Below, one piece after another: positions 12,044 through 20,590 of a DNA stretch of 64,000 nucleotides; positions within the stretch are counted from its first letter, which is position 1; each line of letters begins with the position of its first letter. Both the position numbers and the translations under genes were made by a program. Source of the stretch: Helicobacter felis ATCC 49179 (GTDB lineage Bacteria; Campylobacterota; Campylobacteria; Campylobacterales; Helicobacteraceae); NCBI RefSeq assembly GCF_000200595.1, contig NC_014810.2, positions 1,312,311 to 1,376,310 on the forward strand, given 5' to 3'. Below the pieces are notes generated by a model that ran no database searches, was not told the DNA's origin, and saw only the letters and a program-made list of their open reading frames with translations.

Positions 12044-12740
12044 AATACGCGGGGTGTATGCCCTCCTAGTGGTGGGTTTAGGACTAGGTGCAATCATTAT
12101 CTGCAATTTTTTTACCCGCAAACAAAATAACTCGATGCGGACGCGCAGATGGTGTAAAATATTTTTTCCTTTAATGGGCACGCGTTTAGAAAAAGTGGGG
12201 GAGTTTGACCCTAGCGCAACCTTGATTGTGCTCAACCACCAAAGCATTATTGATATTGTTTGCTTAGAAGCCTATCATCCTCGTAATATCTGCTGGATCG
12301 CCAAAAGAGAACTAGGAGAAGTTCCTTATTATGGCCACGCGCTCAAGACTACAGAGATGATTTTAATCGATCGCCAAGATCGGCGAGGTTTGGCTTCTTT
12401 GCTTAAAATGGCGAAAGAAAAACTTGATCAAAACCGCCCTCTGGTGATTTTTCCAGAAGGCACGCGAGGGAAGGGTATGGAGAATTTATTGCCCTTTAAA
12501 CCCGGTGCTAAGGTGTTAGCCGAGCGCTTTAAACTCAAGATTCAACCCGTTTTATTGCTCAATACTCGTAAAATTTTGGACACAAAACCCTTAAGATCGC
12601 AGGCCACTCGCCTTAGAATGGTCCTGTTGGAAGCTTATGAGCCAGATTTTAGCACGGATTGGTACGCAGAATTAGAGGCACGGATGACCTCTCATTATCA
12701 CACACACTATTGTGAACTTAACCCCAATTCTAAGGCCTAG
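12033..12740 (+). CDS. plsC: 1-acyl-sn-glycerol-3-phosphate acyltransferase
   Basis: Adds the second acyl chain to lysophosphatidic acid in phospholipid synthesis. An N-terminal membrane helix (about 6-26) anchors the enzyme. The catalytic HX4D motif is NHQSIIDI, followed by the substrate-binding FPEGTRGKG motif; both have the usual spacing. Length 235 fits PlsC. The ATG lies within the last codons of the preceding gene, so the two are translated from one message. Homologue of H. pylori HP1348. Confidence 0.94.
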   Translation: MWSKIRGVYALLVVGLGLGAIIICNFFTRKQNNSMRTRRWCKIFFPLMGTRLEKVGEFDPSATLIVLNHQSIIDIVCLEAYHPRNICWIAKRELGEVPYYGHALKTTEMILIDRQDRRGLASLLKMAKEKLDQNRPLVIFPEGTRGKGMENLLPFKPGAKVLAERFKLKIQPVLLLNTRKILDTKPLRSQATRLRMVLLEAYEPDFSTDWYAELEARMTSHYHTHYCELNPNSKA

Positions 12741-12772
12741 ACCTAGCGTGGCGTTTTTTAGTCTGCACATGT

Positions 12773-12778
12773 TAAAAT
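12773..12778 (+). promoter_or_regulatory. -10-like element for glnA
   Basis: TAAAAT sits 25 bases upstream of the glnA ATG in the short gap after plsC. An AAGGTGG ribosome-binding site follows at 12794. The -35 region is not obvious. Confidence 0.45.
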
Positions 12779-12802
12779 AAGTCAAAATTAAGAAAGGTGG
12801 AC

Positions 12803-14242
12803 ATGGACATCCATAACAGCGATACAGATATAGAAAAGTTTTTTGCCTTTTGCAAAGAGAAAGAGGTAGAGTTTGTAGACTTCCGTTTTACCAATGTCAA
12901 GGGGACTTGGAATCATATGGGGTACTCAATGGGAGCCGTGGATGCGGATTTGCTAAAACAGGGCATTCCTTTTGATGCAAGCTCTATTAAGGCATGGCAG
13001 AGCATTGATAAATCTGATATGATCCTGCGTCCCGATCTCATCCGCTATTTTTTAGATCCCTTTAGTGCGGACATCACGGTGATTGTATTTTGTGATGTTT
13101 GGGATGTTTACAAGCAACAAGATTATGAAAAATGCCCGCGCAGTATTGCTAAAAAAGCGCTCCGTTACCTCAAAGAATCTGGTATGGGAGATATGGCGTA
13201 TTTTGGGGCGGAGAATGAGTTTTTTATCTTTGACTCTATTAAAATTAAAGACAGTGCAAATTGCCAATATTATGAGATCGATAGTGAAGAGGGCGAATGG
13301 AATCGCGATAAAAGCTTTGAGGGAGGGGTGAATTTTGGACACAGAACAGGACATAAAGGAGGGTATTTACCCACACCACCTACAGACACCATGATGGATT
13401 TGAGGGCCGAGATTGTCAAGGTATTAAATCAAGTGGGGCTAGAAACTTATGTGGTGCATCACGAGGTCGCACAAGCGCAAGGCGAAGTGGGGGTGCGTTT
13501 TGGGGATTTAGTAGAAGCAGCAGACAATGTGCAAAAACTCAAGTATGTCGTTAAAATGGTAGCCCATCTCAATGGAAAAACAGCGACTTTCATGCCCAAA
13601 CCTCTTTATGGAGATAACGGGAGCGGGATGCACACCCATGTGAGTATTTGGAAAAACAATGTGAATCTTTTTGGCGGAAATGTTTACAAAAACCTTAGCC
13701 AACAAGCCTTGCATTTCTTAGGAGGGGTTCTCAAACATGCTAGGAGTTTGGCTGCCTTTACTAACGCCTCTAGTAATTCTTATAAACGCTTGATTCCGGG
13801 TTTTGAAGCCCCTAGCATTTTGAGTTACTCTGCACAAAATAGGAGTGCTAGCGTGCGTATTCCCTATGGAGTGAGCGGTAAGGGTGCGCGCTTTGAGTTG
13901 CGTTTTCCAGATAGCTCTTCAAATCCTTATCTAGCTTTTGCAGCTATTTTGATGGCTGGTTTGGATGGCATCACTCAAAAAAGTGAACCGGGTGAACCTA
14001 TGGACATCAACCTTTTTGAATTGACCCTAGATGAAATCCGTGATAAGGGGATCAAGCAATTGCCACACACGCTAAGAAGTGCCCTAGAGGAGATGTTGGC
14101 CGATAAAAATTATCTCAAGCAAGGCGAGGTTTTTAGCGAGGAATTTATTCAGGCCTATCAAAGCTTTAAGTTTACATCTGAAGTTTTTCCTTGGGAGAGC
14201 AAACCCCATCCTGTGGAATTTGCGACCACCTATTCGTGTTAG
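12803..14242 (+). CDS. glnA: Glutamine synthetase, type I
   Basis: Assimilates ammonia into glutamine; in a ureolytic Helicobacter it is the main sink for urease-derived ammonia. Motifs seen are [31 protein letters not shown], the [12 protein letters not shown] metal/ATP-binding stretch, NRSASVRIP, and [19 protein letters not shown]. Helicobacter GlnA lacks the usual adenylylation Tyr motif NLYDLP; here the equivalent region reads [13 protein letters not shown], so adenylylation control is probably absent. The ATG at 12803 is preferred to an in-frame GTG at 12797. The 479-residue length is typical. Confidence 0.97.
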   Translation: MDIHNSDTDIEKFFAFCKEKEVEFVDFRFTNVKGTWNHMGYSMGAVDADLLKQGIPFDASSIKAWQSIDKSDMILRPDLIRYFLDPFSADITVIVFCDVWDVYKQQDYEKCPRSIAKKALRYLKESGMGDMAYFGAENEFFIFDSIKIKDSANCQYYEIDSEEGEWNRDKSFEGGVNFGHRTGHKGGYLPTPPTDTMMDLRAEIVKVLNQVGLETYVVHHEVAQAQGEVGVRFGDLVEAADNVQKLKYVVKMVAHLNGKTATFMPKPLYGDNGSGMHTHVSIWKNNVNLFGGNVYKNLSQQALHFLGGVLKHARSLAAFTNASSNSYKRLIPGFEAPSILSYSAQNRSASVRIPYGVSGKGARFELRFPDSSSNPYLAFAAILMAGLDGITQKSEPGEPMDINLFELTLDEIRDKGIKQLPHTLRSALEEMLADKNYLKQGEVFSEEFIQAYQSFKFTSEVFPWESKPHPVEFATTYSC

Positions 14243-14250
14243 GGTAAAAG

Positions 14251-14355
14251 ATGGCCAAGCGTCGCCGTGGGGCTTCTTTTTGGGATAGCCGTAAAAAATT
14301 TAATTTGGTGATGCGGATGCTCAAGTTGGCGATGCGTTTTTTAAAAAAGCGTTAA
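14251..14355 (+). CDS. Putative 34-residue cationic small protein
   Basis: An ATG starts eight bases after the glnA stop with AGGG upstream, encoding MAKRRRGASFWDSRKK followed by a Leu/Met-rich basic helix ending RFLKKR. It would carry about +13 net charge with regularly spaced hydrophobics, as in an amphipathic helix. It is probably co-transcribed with glnA. In H. pylori a short unassigned gene (HP0513) also follows glnA, but I cannot confirm similarity. Function unknown. Confidence 0.5.
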   Translation: MAKRRRGASFWDSRKKFNLVMRMLKLAMRFLKKR

Positions 14356-14416
14356 GCTAGCATTCATAGTTTTTAAGTTAGTATCCTAAAAATTTTTTTT
14401 AAAAAGGAACTTTTGT

Positions 14417-15139
14417 ATGTATAAAAGGCTCGCCCTATGTGCATTTTTGGGTTTTTCTAGTTTGACTTATGCTGCCACCGCGCCTGCAGGCAAATATGTC
14501 TACGATCTGCACGAAAAGGCACAACCTAAAAATCACTACACTCTAGCCTTAGCCCCTTTGAGTATTGATTTTAGCAAAAATGTGCCTACAGATTTGCGTG
14601 ATAAATTTGTAAAATCTTTGCAGGCCCAAATTACGAGCATGCTCAAAGCTCGGGGCTGTTCGGTGGTGGTCGCCCCTTTAGACAAACTCAGCCCTGAACA
14701 ACAAGAGAGCGTTTTTGCTCTTGTAGATGTGAGCGCTTTTATTGATATTTTGGAAGATACAGACATGACGCTTTCTAAAAATAAAAAGAGTATTGAAGAA
14801 AACATTACCGACATTTCAACTGGGTTTATGCGCCTTAAACTCATCGAACCTAAGAGCAAAAGTGCTTTTCACATGTCCAGTATGGAATTGCCTAGCTATA
14901 AAGTTAGAACCCATGTGCGCGTGAGCCAACAACGCACTAGCTCAGGAGGTTTCATGCCCATCAGCCATGTAACCCCTGTGCACGGCGCAAAATTTGAGAA
15001 AAACATTGATGAAGTGCTTTCAAAAATTTATGCCAAGAGTATGCAAAAAATCGCTCAAGACTTACACACGCAAAATTTCAAGTCCTATGAGCGGCTGGTA
15101 AAAAACTTCAAAAAATCCGAGCAAGCTGAACAAAAGTAA
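14417..15139 (+). CDS. HpaA-family exported protein
   Basis: Related to the neuraminyllactose-binding hemagglutinin family (HpaA) of Helicobacter. It has a signal peptide (about 1-19, ending TYA), the conserved LALAPLSIDFS start of the mature region, and the family's C-terminal pattern (DEVLSKIYAKSMQKIAQDL and NFKSYERLVKNFKK). Unlike H. pylori HpaA there is no lipobox Cys, so it should be periplasmic or released rather than lipid-anchored. A paralog lies at 44353. The leader before it contains an A/T-rich stretch and AAGGAA ahead of the ATG. Confidence 0.8.
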   Translation: MYKRLALCAFLGFSSLTYAATAPAGKYVYDLHEKAQPKNHYTLALAPLSIDFSKNVPTDLRDKFVKSLQAQITSMLKARGCSVVVAPLDKLSPEQQESVFALVDVSAFIDILEDTDMTLSKNKKSIEENITDISTGFMRLKLIEPKSKSAFHMSSMELPSYKVRTHVRVSQQRTSSGGFMPISHVTPVHGAKFEKNIDEVLSKIYAKSMQKIAQDLHTQNFKSYERLVKNFKKSEQAEQK

Positions 15140-15147
15140 TATTTTTA

Positions 15148-15165
15148 TTGGCGGTTTCCCGCCAA
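15148..15165. terminator. Hairpin between convergent genes
   Basis: Perfect seven-base stem TTGGCGG/CCGCCAA with a four-base loop lies between the stops of the HpaA-like gene and the minus-strand outer-membrane protein gene. The T-tract is weak on both sides, so it is a possible bidirectional terminator rather than a certain one. Confidence 0.45.
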
Positions 15166-15171
15166 CAATCT

Positions 15172-16572
15172 TTACCACTCCCAGCCCCCGCCTAAGCGCA
15201 GGGCCATGTAGTTGGGGATCTTAATTCCTCCCAATGCAGTTTTCTGTAGCCCAGATTGGACAGAAATATCTAGGACTTTAAAGAGGCGAATCCCACCTGT
15301 CAAAATGATCCCCTGATGCAAGCCTTTTTCAGAAATATTGCCCATCGCGCCAAATTTGAGAGCAAACCATTTAAAATGTGCCATAATCCCCCCGCCGGTC
15401 ATGCGGCTATATCTGCCTAGCATCATAGTTTGATTAGAAGTCAAATCCAAATCCCAAGCCAAACTTAGCCACTTCCAACGATACCCAAGCCCCAAGCGCA
15501 CCTGCGGATCGATGCGCATAGAAGAGCCATCATTAAAGCGAATCTTGGGAGCATTGAGATACTTGCCAACTAACCCCACACTCACGCCCTTGATGCGATA
15601 AGCAAGTCCTAAATCAATACCAAAAGTGCTTTGGCGCACAATGGAATTCATGCTAAACGAGGTGAGATCGCCTATAAGTTGGTCTCCTTTATTTACGAGG
15701 GTATTGAGATTACCGCTTGCTGAAACGCCATAACTCATGGTGTAAATATAGCGCGCATCAATCCCTACGGAGAGTTTGCCTGCTCTTCTAAAATCAAACC
15801 CCTTTGCATAACCAAGGGGCACACTTCCTAAAACTAAAGCACGCAGAGCAAGAATATCTTTAGCATTTGGTGAAAACAAGGAGGAGTCATTAAAATTTTG
15901 TTGAGAGCTTGCGCTAAGAGTGAGGCTGTCAGACGTAGCGCTCACCTTATATTGAGTGCCTCCATTTGATGAAGTAGGAGGAATTGATACATTTGCGATG
16001 AGTTGGTTATATTGCGGATCAATTTTGAGACTGCCACCTATAAAACCGCTAGCAAACACACCAAAGGCAAAAGTGCCTATACCGCCTCTGCGTTTAACAC
16101 GAGGATGGATTTGTAGAACTAACCCATTTTGAGAATTTAAAAACACACCATTGCTTTTAAAAAGGTTGGATGTCGCATTGGCAAGCGCTATGATATCTTT
16201 TATCTTTCCATCCTCGTTCGCTTTAAAAGTGATTGGCGTTTGTATGCTGGTGGTGTTTGATCCTGTTGTTTGTTGGCCTCCCTTAAGCAAATCTGTAAGA
16301 TCAAGGCCACTCAATGCTGCAGCAGAAGAGGACGCAGAAACTAATGGAAAAATATTTTTTGACCCTACAGACGCGCCAAAACTATAGCCCAATTTACTTC
16401 TTGCGTCCAAATCGAGTAGGGCGGGGTTATAGTAGAGTCCCCACGCAGAATCTTCTAGGGCAACCCCCGCTCCGCCCATCGCAAAACTGGTGTTCCCCAT
16501 TTGTCCAAATTCCAACGCTCCCAAATGACCATATAAGCAAGCGCATAAACCTAACAAACGCGCCGATTTCAT
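15172..16572 (-). CDS. Outer-membrane barrel protein, TraF-like/FadL-like (paralog 1)
   Basis: Predicted secreted beta-barrel. A signal peptide (about 1-19, ending LGA) is followed by LEFGQMGNTSFAMGGAGVAL and EDSAWGLYYNPALLD, the signature of the TraF_2 family of FadL/OmpP1-like barrels. Many alternating strands follow and the chain ends with an aromatic residue, as barrel proteins do (GGGWEW). Its paralog starts 48 bases upstream; the two share the N-terminal signature and the C-terminal strands, but this one carries an extra Ser/Thr-rich insert (about 70-150). Substrate unknown. Confidence 0.8.
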   Translation of the reverse strand: MKSARLLGLCACLYGHLGALEFGQMGNTSFAMGGAGVALEDSAWGLYYNPALLDLDARSKLGYSFGASVGSKNIFPLVSASSSAAALSGLDLTDLLKGGQQTTGSNTTSIQTPITFKANEDGKIKDIIALANATSNLFKSNGVFLNSQNGLVLQIHPRVKRRGGIGTFAFGVFASGFIGGSLKIDPQYNQLIANVSIPPTSSNGGTQYKVSATSDSLTLSASSQQNFNDSSLFSPNAKDILALRALVLGSVPLGYAKGFDFRRAGKLSVGIDARYIYTMSYGVSASGNLNTLVNKGDQLIGDLTSFSMNSIVRQSTFGIDLGLAYRIKGVSVGLVGKYLNAPKIRFNDGSSMRIDPQVRLGLGYRWKWLSLAWDLDLTSNQTMMLGRYSRMTGGGIMAHFKWFALKFGAMGNISEKGLHQGIILTGGIRLFKVLDISVQSGLQKTALGGIKIPNYMALRLGGGWEW

Positions 16573-16619
16573 TAACCAATCCTTTACTTTTAATTGAACG
16601 TTAATTCTAACACATCAAA

Positions 16620-17795
16620 TCAAAACTCGACATTCAACCCAAGCCTGAGGGAAAAATAATTAGGGAACTTCAGTGTGGCAGGGACAAGTTGAGCGTATAG
16701 GGCTTCTTGAACAGCGCCTTGTAGCGCTTTGTTACCACCCATGCGTTTTAAACCCGATTGCACAGAAAGATCAATCCCTACAAGATTTAAAATTGTATAG
16801 CGCAAACCTCCGGTCAAGATCACGCCTTGTTGCAAAACCTGTTGTTTAGCGATATTGCCCATCGCTCCAAAGCGCAATCCCAAACCAAAGGGGAAATTGA
16901 ATCCAATCCCCCCTCCCACCATACGACTATAACCATCAAAAGCAAGGGTTTTATTGGAAGTGAGATCTATATCTGCAACTAGGTCCAACCAACGCCAACG
17001 ATAAGCCAAACCTAGACGGGCTTGAGGTCCGATCACTGCTTGTTTCGTCATGTTACCCATTTTGTAGCGTATGGTAGGTTTATTGACATTTTTAACCACC
17101 ACTCCCACGCTCAAACCCACAATTTTATACACCATGCCCAAGTCTAAAAGAAAATGACTTTGTTTTTCCCTGAAGTTTTTTTGAGATAATAAGGTTTTAA
17201 TTTTGCTAAAGCGTTGCCCTGAGGCCTCTAAGGACATGCTATACATGTAGCCTACACTCGCACCTAATGCGAGCGTGCCACCCTTCTTAAAATCAAAAGC
17301 TTTGGCATACCCCACATTAAGACTTCCTAAACCTAGTGCTTTTAAAGCCATCGCATTGGTGCTAGATTTTAGGGATTGGGCCTGTCCAAAGGCGTTAATA
17401 AACAAGCCTATTCCAACAGCCCCAAGTCCCTTTCTTACTTTGGTTTTCTTGTCTTTGTGGTCCATGCGCAACTGAAGCGCCACGCCATCTTGAGTGCTCA
17501 TATAAAGCCCATTTTTAATACTAAAAGGGACACCATCCCTTGCTGTAGCTCCAACCAAACTGGGCAAATTGTGCCCGCTAGCGCGTGCCCCAACACTAAT
17601 TCCAATCTTGATCGTTTTACGCGTGTCTATGTCCAACAAGGCGGGGTTATAATAAAGCCCCCATGCAGAATCTTCTAGGGCAACCCCCGCTCCGCCCATT
17701 GCCGGGCTAACGCCTCCCATTTGCCCAAATTCTAACGCTTCTCCGCTCGCATAAATCAAGGCACACAACCCTACCAAGCGCATGGGTCGAGTCAT
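16620..17795 (-). CDS. Outer-membrane barrel protein, TraF-like/FadL-like (paralog 2)
   Basis: Same family as the neighbour downstream, with LEFGQMGGVSPAMGGAGVAL and EDSAWGLYYNPALLD after the signal peptide and an aromatic C-terminus (NVEF). The two probably arose by tandem duplication and form one transcription unit. At 391 residues it lacks the long insert of paralog 1. The gene is divergent from ureA2, so its promoter shares the AT-rich region 17796-18008. Transport function is inferred from the barrel only. Confidence 0.8.
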   Translation of the reverse strand: MTRPMRLVGLCALIYASGEALEFGQMGGVSPAMGGAGVALEDSAWGLYYNPALLDIDTRKTIKIGISVGARASGHNLPSLVGATARDGVPFSIKNGLYMSTQDGVALQLRMDHKDKKTKVRKGLGAVGIGLFINAFGQAQSLKSSTNAMALKALGLGSLNVGYAKAFDFKKGGTLALGASVGYMYSMSLEASGQRFSKIKTLLSQKNFREKQSHFLLDLGMVYKIVGLSVGVVVKNVNKPTIRYKMGNMTKQAVIGPQARLGLAYRWRWLDLVADIDLTSNKTLAFDGYSRMVGGGIGFNFPFGLGLRFGAMGNIAKQQVLQQGVILTGGLRYTILNLVGIDLSVQSGLKRMGGNKALQGAVQEALYAQLVPATLKFPNYFSLRLGLNVEF

Positions 17796-17873
17796 CCAAA
17801 ACCCCTAGAAGATTTTCCAACACTTCAAGCACATATTGATCCGTTTTGTGGGTGGTAAATTACAACTTGTTAA

Positions 17874-17898
17874 TACTATTATTAATTTTTTAATAATT
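17874..17898. promoter_or_regulatory. NikR-like operator upstream of ureA2
   Basis: TACTATT-N11-AATAATT matches the H. pylori NikR consensus as I recall it (TATWATT-N11-AATWATA) at 12 of 14 positions. Overlapping it is a perfect eight-base inverted repeat, ATTATTAA-TTTT-TTAATAAT at 17878-17897. Nickel repression by NikR is published for H. mustelae ureA2B2; the same control here is an inference. Confidence 0.45.
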
Positions 17899-17912
17899 CT
17901 TATTATCATATA

Positions 17913-17926
17913 TAATAATATTATTA
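17913..17926. promoter_or_regulatory. Fur-like palindrome upstream of ureA2
   Basis: TAATAATATTATTA is a perfect 14-base palindrome. It equals the holo-Fur consensus reported for H. pylori (TAATAATnATTATTA) with the central base missing. It lies about 54 bases upstream of the ureA2 -10. Confidence 0.4.
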
Positions 17927-17966
17927 CTTATATTAAAAAGTTAATAAAAAGTAACGAAATTAGGAC

Positions 17967-17972
17967 TATAAT
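17967..17972 (+). promoter_or_regulatory. -10 element for ureA2B2
   Basis: TATAAT lies 37 bases upstream of the ureA2 start, with an AT-rich tract in place of a -35. A transcript would start near 17979. Confidence 0.6.
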
Positions 17973-18008
17973 CCCATTGCCTTTAAAATTTAACACAAGG
18001 AGTAATAG

Positions 18009-18689
18009 GTGAAACTCACACCCAAAGAGCAAGAAAAGTTCTTGTTATATTATGCGGGCGAAGTGGCTAGAAAGCGCAAAGCAGAGGGCTTAAAGCTCAA
18101 CCAACCCGAAGCCATTGCTTACATTAGTGCCCATATTATGGACGAAGCGCGCCGTGGAAAAAAAACCGTTGCCCAGCTTATGGAAGAGTGCATGCACTTT
18201 TTGAAAAAAGATGAAGTAATGCCCGGGGTGGGTAATATGGTTCCCGATCTAGGTGTAGAAGCCACCTTTCCTGATGGTACGAAACTTGTAACTGTGAATT
18301 GGCCCATCGAACCAGATGAGCACTTCAAAGCGGGCGAAGTGAAATTTGGTTGCGATAAAGACATCGAGCTCAATGCAGGCAAAGAAGTAACCGAACTTGA
18401 GGTTACTAATGAAGGGCCTAAATCCTTGCATGTGGGTAGCCATTTCCACTTCTTTGAAGCTAACAAGGCACTAAAATTCGATCGTGAAAAAGCCTATGGC
18501 AAACGCCTAGATATTCCCTCTGGCAACACGCTACGCATTGGGGCAGGACAAACCCGCAAAGTGCAGTTGATTCCTCTTGGTGGCAGTAAAAAAGTGATTG
18601 GCATGAACGGGCTTGTGAATAACATCGCGGATGAACGCCATAAACATAAAGCGCTTGACAAGGCGAAATCTCACGGATTTATCAAGTAA
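18009..18689 (+). CDS. ureA2: Second urease, small subunit UreA2 (gamma-beta fusion)
   Basis: Structural subunit of a urease that hydrolyses urea to ammonia and carbamate. As in all Helicobacter ureases the gamma domain (about 1-100, starting [19 protein letters not shown]) and beta domain (about 105-226, with [19 protein letters not shown]) are fused. The GTG start has AAGGAG six bases upstream. The pair stands alone: no ureI, E, F, G or H is within the window. This arrangement and the divergent C-terminus ([13 protein letters not shown]) fit the iron-dependent UreA2B2 enzyme known from H. mustelae and H. felis. The divergent AT-rich operator region lies directly upstream. Confidence 0.95.
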   Translation: MKLTPKEQEKFLLYYAGEVARKRKAEGLKLNQPEAIAYISAHIMDEARRGKKTVAQLMEECMHFLKKDEVMPGVGNMVPDLGVEATFPDGTKLVTVNWPIEPDEHFKAGEVKFGCDKDIELNAGKEVTELEVTNEGPKSLHVGSHFHFFEANKALKFDREKAYGKRLDIPSGNTLRIGAGQTRKVQLIPLGGSKKVIGMNGLVNNIADERHKHKALDKAKSHGFIK

Positions 18690-18699
18690 GGAGACTCCC

Positions 18700-20406
18700 A
18701 TGAAAATGAAAAAACAAGAATATGTAAATACCTACGGACCCACCAAAGGCGATAAAGTGCGCTTAGGAGATACCGATCTTTGGGCAGAAGTAGAACATGA
18801 CTATACCACCTATGGCGAAGAACTTAAATTTGGCGCGGGTAAAACTATCCGTGAGGGTATGGGTCAGAGCAATAGCCCTGATGAAAACACCCTAGATTTA
18901 GTCATCACTAACGCGATGATTATCGACTACACCGGGATTTACAAAGCCGACATTGGGATTAAAAACGGCAAAATCCATGGCATTGGCAAGGCAGGAAACA
19001 AGGACATGCAAGATGGCGTAAGCCCTCATATGGTCGTGGGTGTGGGCACAGAAGCACTAGCAGGGGAAGGTATGATTATTACCGCTGGGGGAATCGATTC
19101 ACACACCCACTTCCTTTCTCCACAACAATTCCCTACCGCTCTAGCCAATGGCGTTACAACCATGTTTGGAGGCGGCACAGGTCCTGTAGATGGCACGAAT
19201 GCGACTACTATCACTCCGGGCAAATGGAACTTGCACCGCATGTTGCGCGCAGCAGAAGAGTATTCTATGAATGTGGGCTTTTTGGGCAAAGGCAATAGCT
19301 CTAGCAAAAAACAACTTGTAGAACAAGTAGAAGCGGGCGCGATTGGTTTTAAATTGCATGAAGACTGGGGCACAACACCAAGTGCGATCGATCACTGCTT
19401 GAGCGTGGCAGATGAATACGATGTGCAAGTTTGTATCCACACCGATACAGTCAATGAGGCAGGTTATGTAGATGACACCCTAAATGCAATGAACGGGCGC
19501 GCCATCCATGCCTACCACATTGAGGGAGCGGGTGGAGGACACTCACCTGATGTTATCACCATGGCAGGCGAGCTCAATATTCTACCCTCCTCCACCACCC
19601 CCACTATTCCCTATACCATTAATACGGTTGCAGAACACTTAGACATGCTCATGACATGCCACCACCTAGACAAACGCATCCGCGAGGATTTACAATTTTC
19701 TCAAAGCCGTATCCGCCCCGGCTCTATCGCGGCTGAAGATGTGCTCCATGATATGGGTGTGATCGCGATGACAAGCTCGGATTCGCAAGCAATGGGGCGT
19801 GCAGGCGAAGTGATTCCTCGAACTTGGCAGACTGCGGATAAGAATAAAAAAGAATTTGGTAAGCTTCCTGAAGATGGCAAAGATAACGATAATTTCCGCA
19901 TTAAGCGCTACATCTCCAAATACACTATCAACCCCGCTTTGACCCACGGCGTGAGCGAGTATATCGGCTCTGTGGAAGAGGGCAAGATCGCCGACTTGGT
20001 GGTGTGGAATCCTGCCTTTTTTGGCGTAAAACCCAAAATCGTGATCAAAGGCGGTATGGTGGTCTTCTCTGAAATGGGCGATTCTAACGCGTCTGTGCCC
20101 ACTCCCCAACCGGTTTATTACCGCGAAATGTTTGGGCATCACGGCAAGGCGAAATTTGACACCAGCATCACTTTTGTTTCCAAAGTCGCCTATGAAAATG
20201 GCGTGAAAGAAAAGCTGGGCTTAGAGCGCCAAGTTCTACCGGTCAAAAACTGCCGTAACATCACCAAGAAAGACTTCAAGTTCAACGACAAAACGGCAAA
20301 AATCACCGTCGATCCGAAAACCTTCGAGGTCTTTGTAGATGGCAAACTCTGCACCTCTAAACCCACCTCGCAAGTGCCTCTAGCCCAGCGCTACACTTTC
20401 TTCTAG
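18700..20406 (+). CDS. ureB2: Second urease, catalytic subunit UreB2
   Basis: Catalytic alpha subunit, 568 residues. All metal and catalytic residues are visible: His135 and His137 in SHTHF, carbamylated Lys218 in [11 protein letters not shown], His247 in CIHTDT, His273 in [11 protein letters not shown], the flap CHHLDK (Cys320, His321) and the Asp in SSDSQAMGR. The residue before the flap Cys is Thr, where H. pylori UreB has Val as I recall. Start is ATG 18700 with TAAGGAG upstream; a longer frame reaching back to 18631 overlaps ureA2 and is not needed. Absence of accessory genes fits an enzyme loaded with iron, but the main nickel urease locus may lie elsewhere. Confidence 0.96.
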   Translation: MKMKKQEYVNTYGPTKGDKVRLGDTDLWAEVEHDYTTYGEELKFGAGKTIREGMGQSNSPDENTLDLVITNAMIIDYTGIYKADIGIKNGKIHGIGKAGNKDMQDGVSPHMVVGVGTEALAGEGMIITAGGIDSHTHFLSPQQFPTALANGVTTMFGGGTGPVDGTNATTITPGKWNLHRMLRAAEEYSMNVGFLGKGNSSSKKQLVEQVEAGAIGFKLHEDWGTTPSAIDHCLSVADEYDVQVCIHTDTVNEAGYVDDTLNAMNGRAIHAYHIEGAGGGHSPDVITMAGELNILPSSTTPTIPYTINTVAEHLDMLMTCHHLDKRIREDLQFSQSRIRPGSIAAEDVLHDMGVIAMTSSDSQAMGRAGEVIPRTWQTADKNKKEFGKLPEDGKDNDNFRIKRYISKYTINPALTHGVSEYIGSVEEGKIADLVVWNPAFFGVKPKIVIKGGMVVFSEMGDSNASVPTPQPVYYREMFGHHGKAKFDTSITFVSKVAYENGVKEKLGLERQVLPVKNCRNITKKDFKFNDKTAKITVDPKTFEVFVDGKLCTSKPTSQVPLAQRYTFF

Positions 20407-20412
20407 GCACAA

Positions 20413-20429
20413 TGCCCCCTTTGGGGGCA
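20413..20429 (+). terminator. Hairpin after ureB2
   Basis: TGCCCCC-TTT-GGGGGCA forms a perfect seven-base stem seven bases after the ureB2 stop. The following sequence GGTTATTTTAGG has only a short T-run, so termination strength is uncertain. Confidence 0.5.
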
Positions 20430-20546
20430 GGTTATTTTAGGAATCTTCTCAAACGCACCTGCAATCGGTCTTGCGTGTGCGATCGTGTCGCTTTAAAACA
20501 ACTTTTCATCTTTAAGCAATCGCCATTTTTAATTAATTTAATTCTT

Positions 20547-20560
20547 ATAATTAATATTAT
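20547..20560. promoter_or_regulatory. AT-rich inverted repeat upstream of the TonB receptor
   Basis: ATAAT-TAAT-ATTAT lies in a run of A/T (20526-20565) just ahead of the receptor gene, and overlaps a TATAAT at 20546. Position and composition suit a Fur- or NikR-type operator over the promoter. Weak match to any exact consensus. Confidence 0.3.
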
Positions 20561-20590
20561 ATTATGCCCCCTCATTTTTAAAGGAGAATT

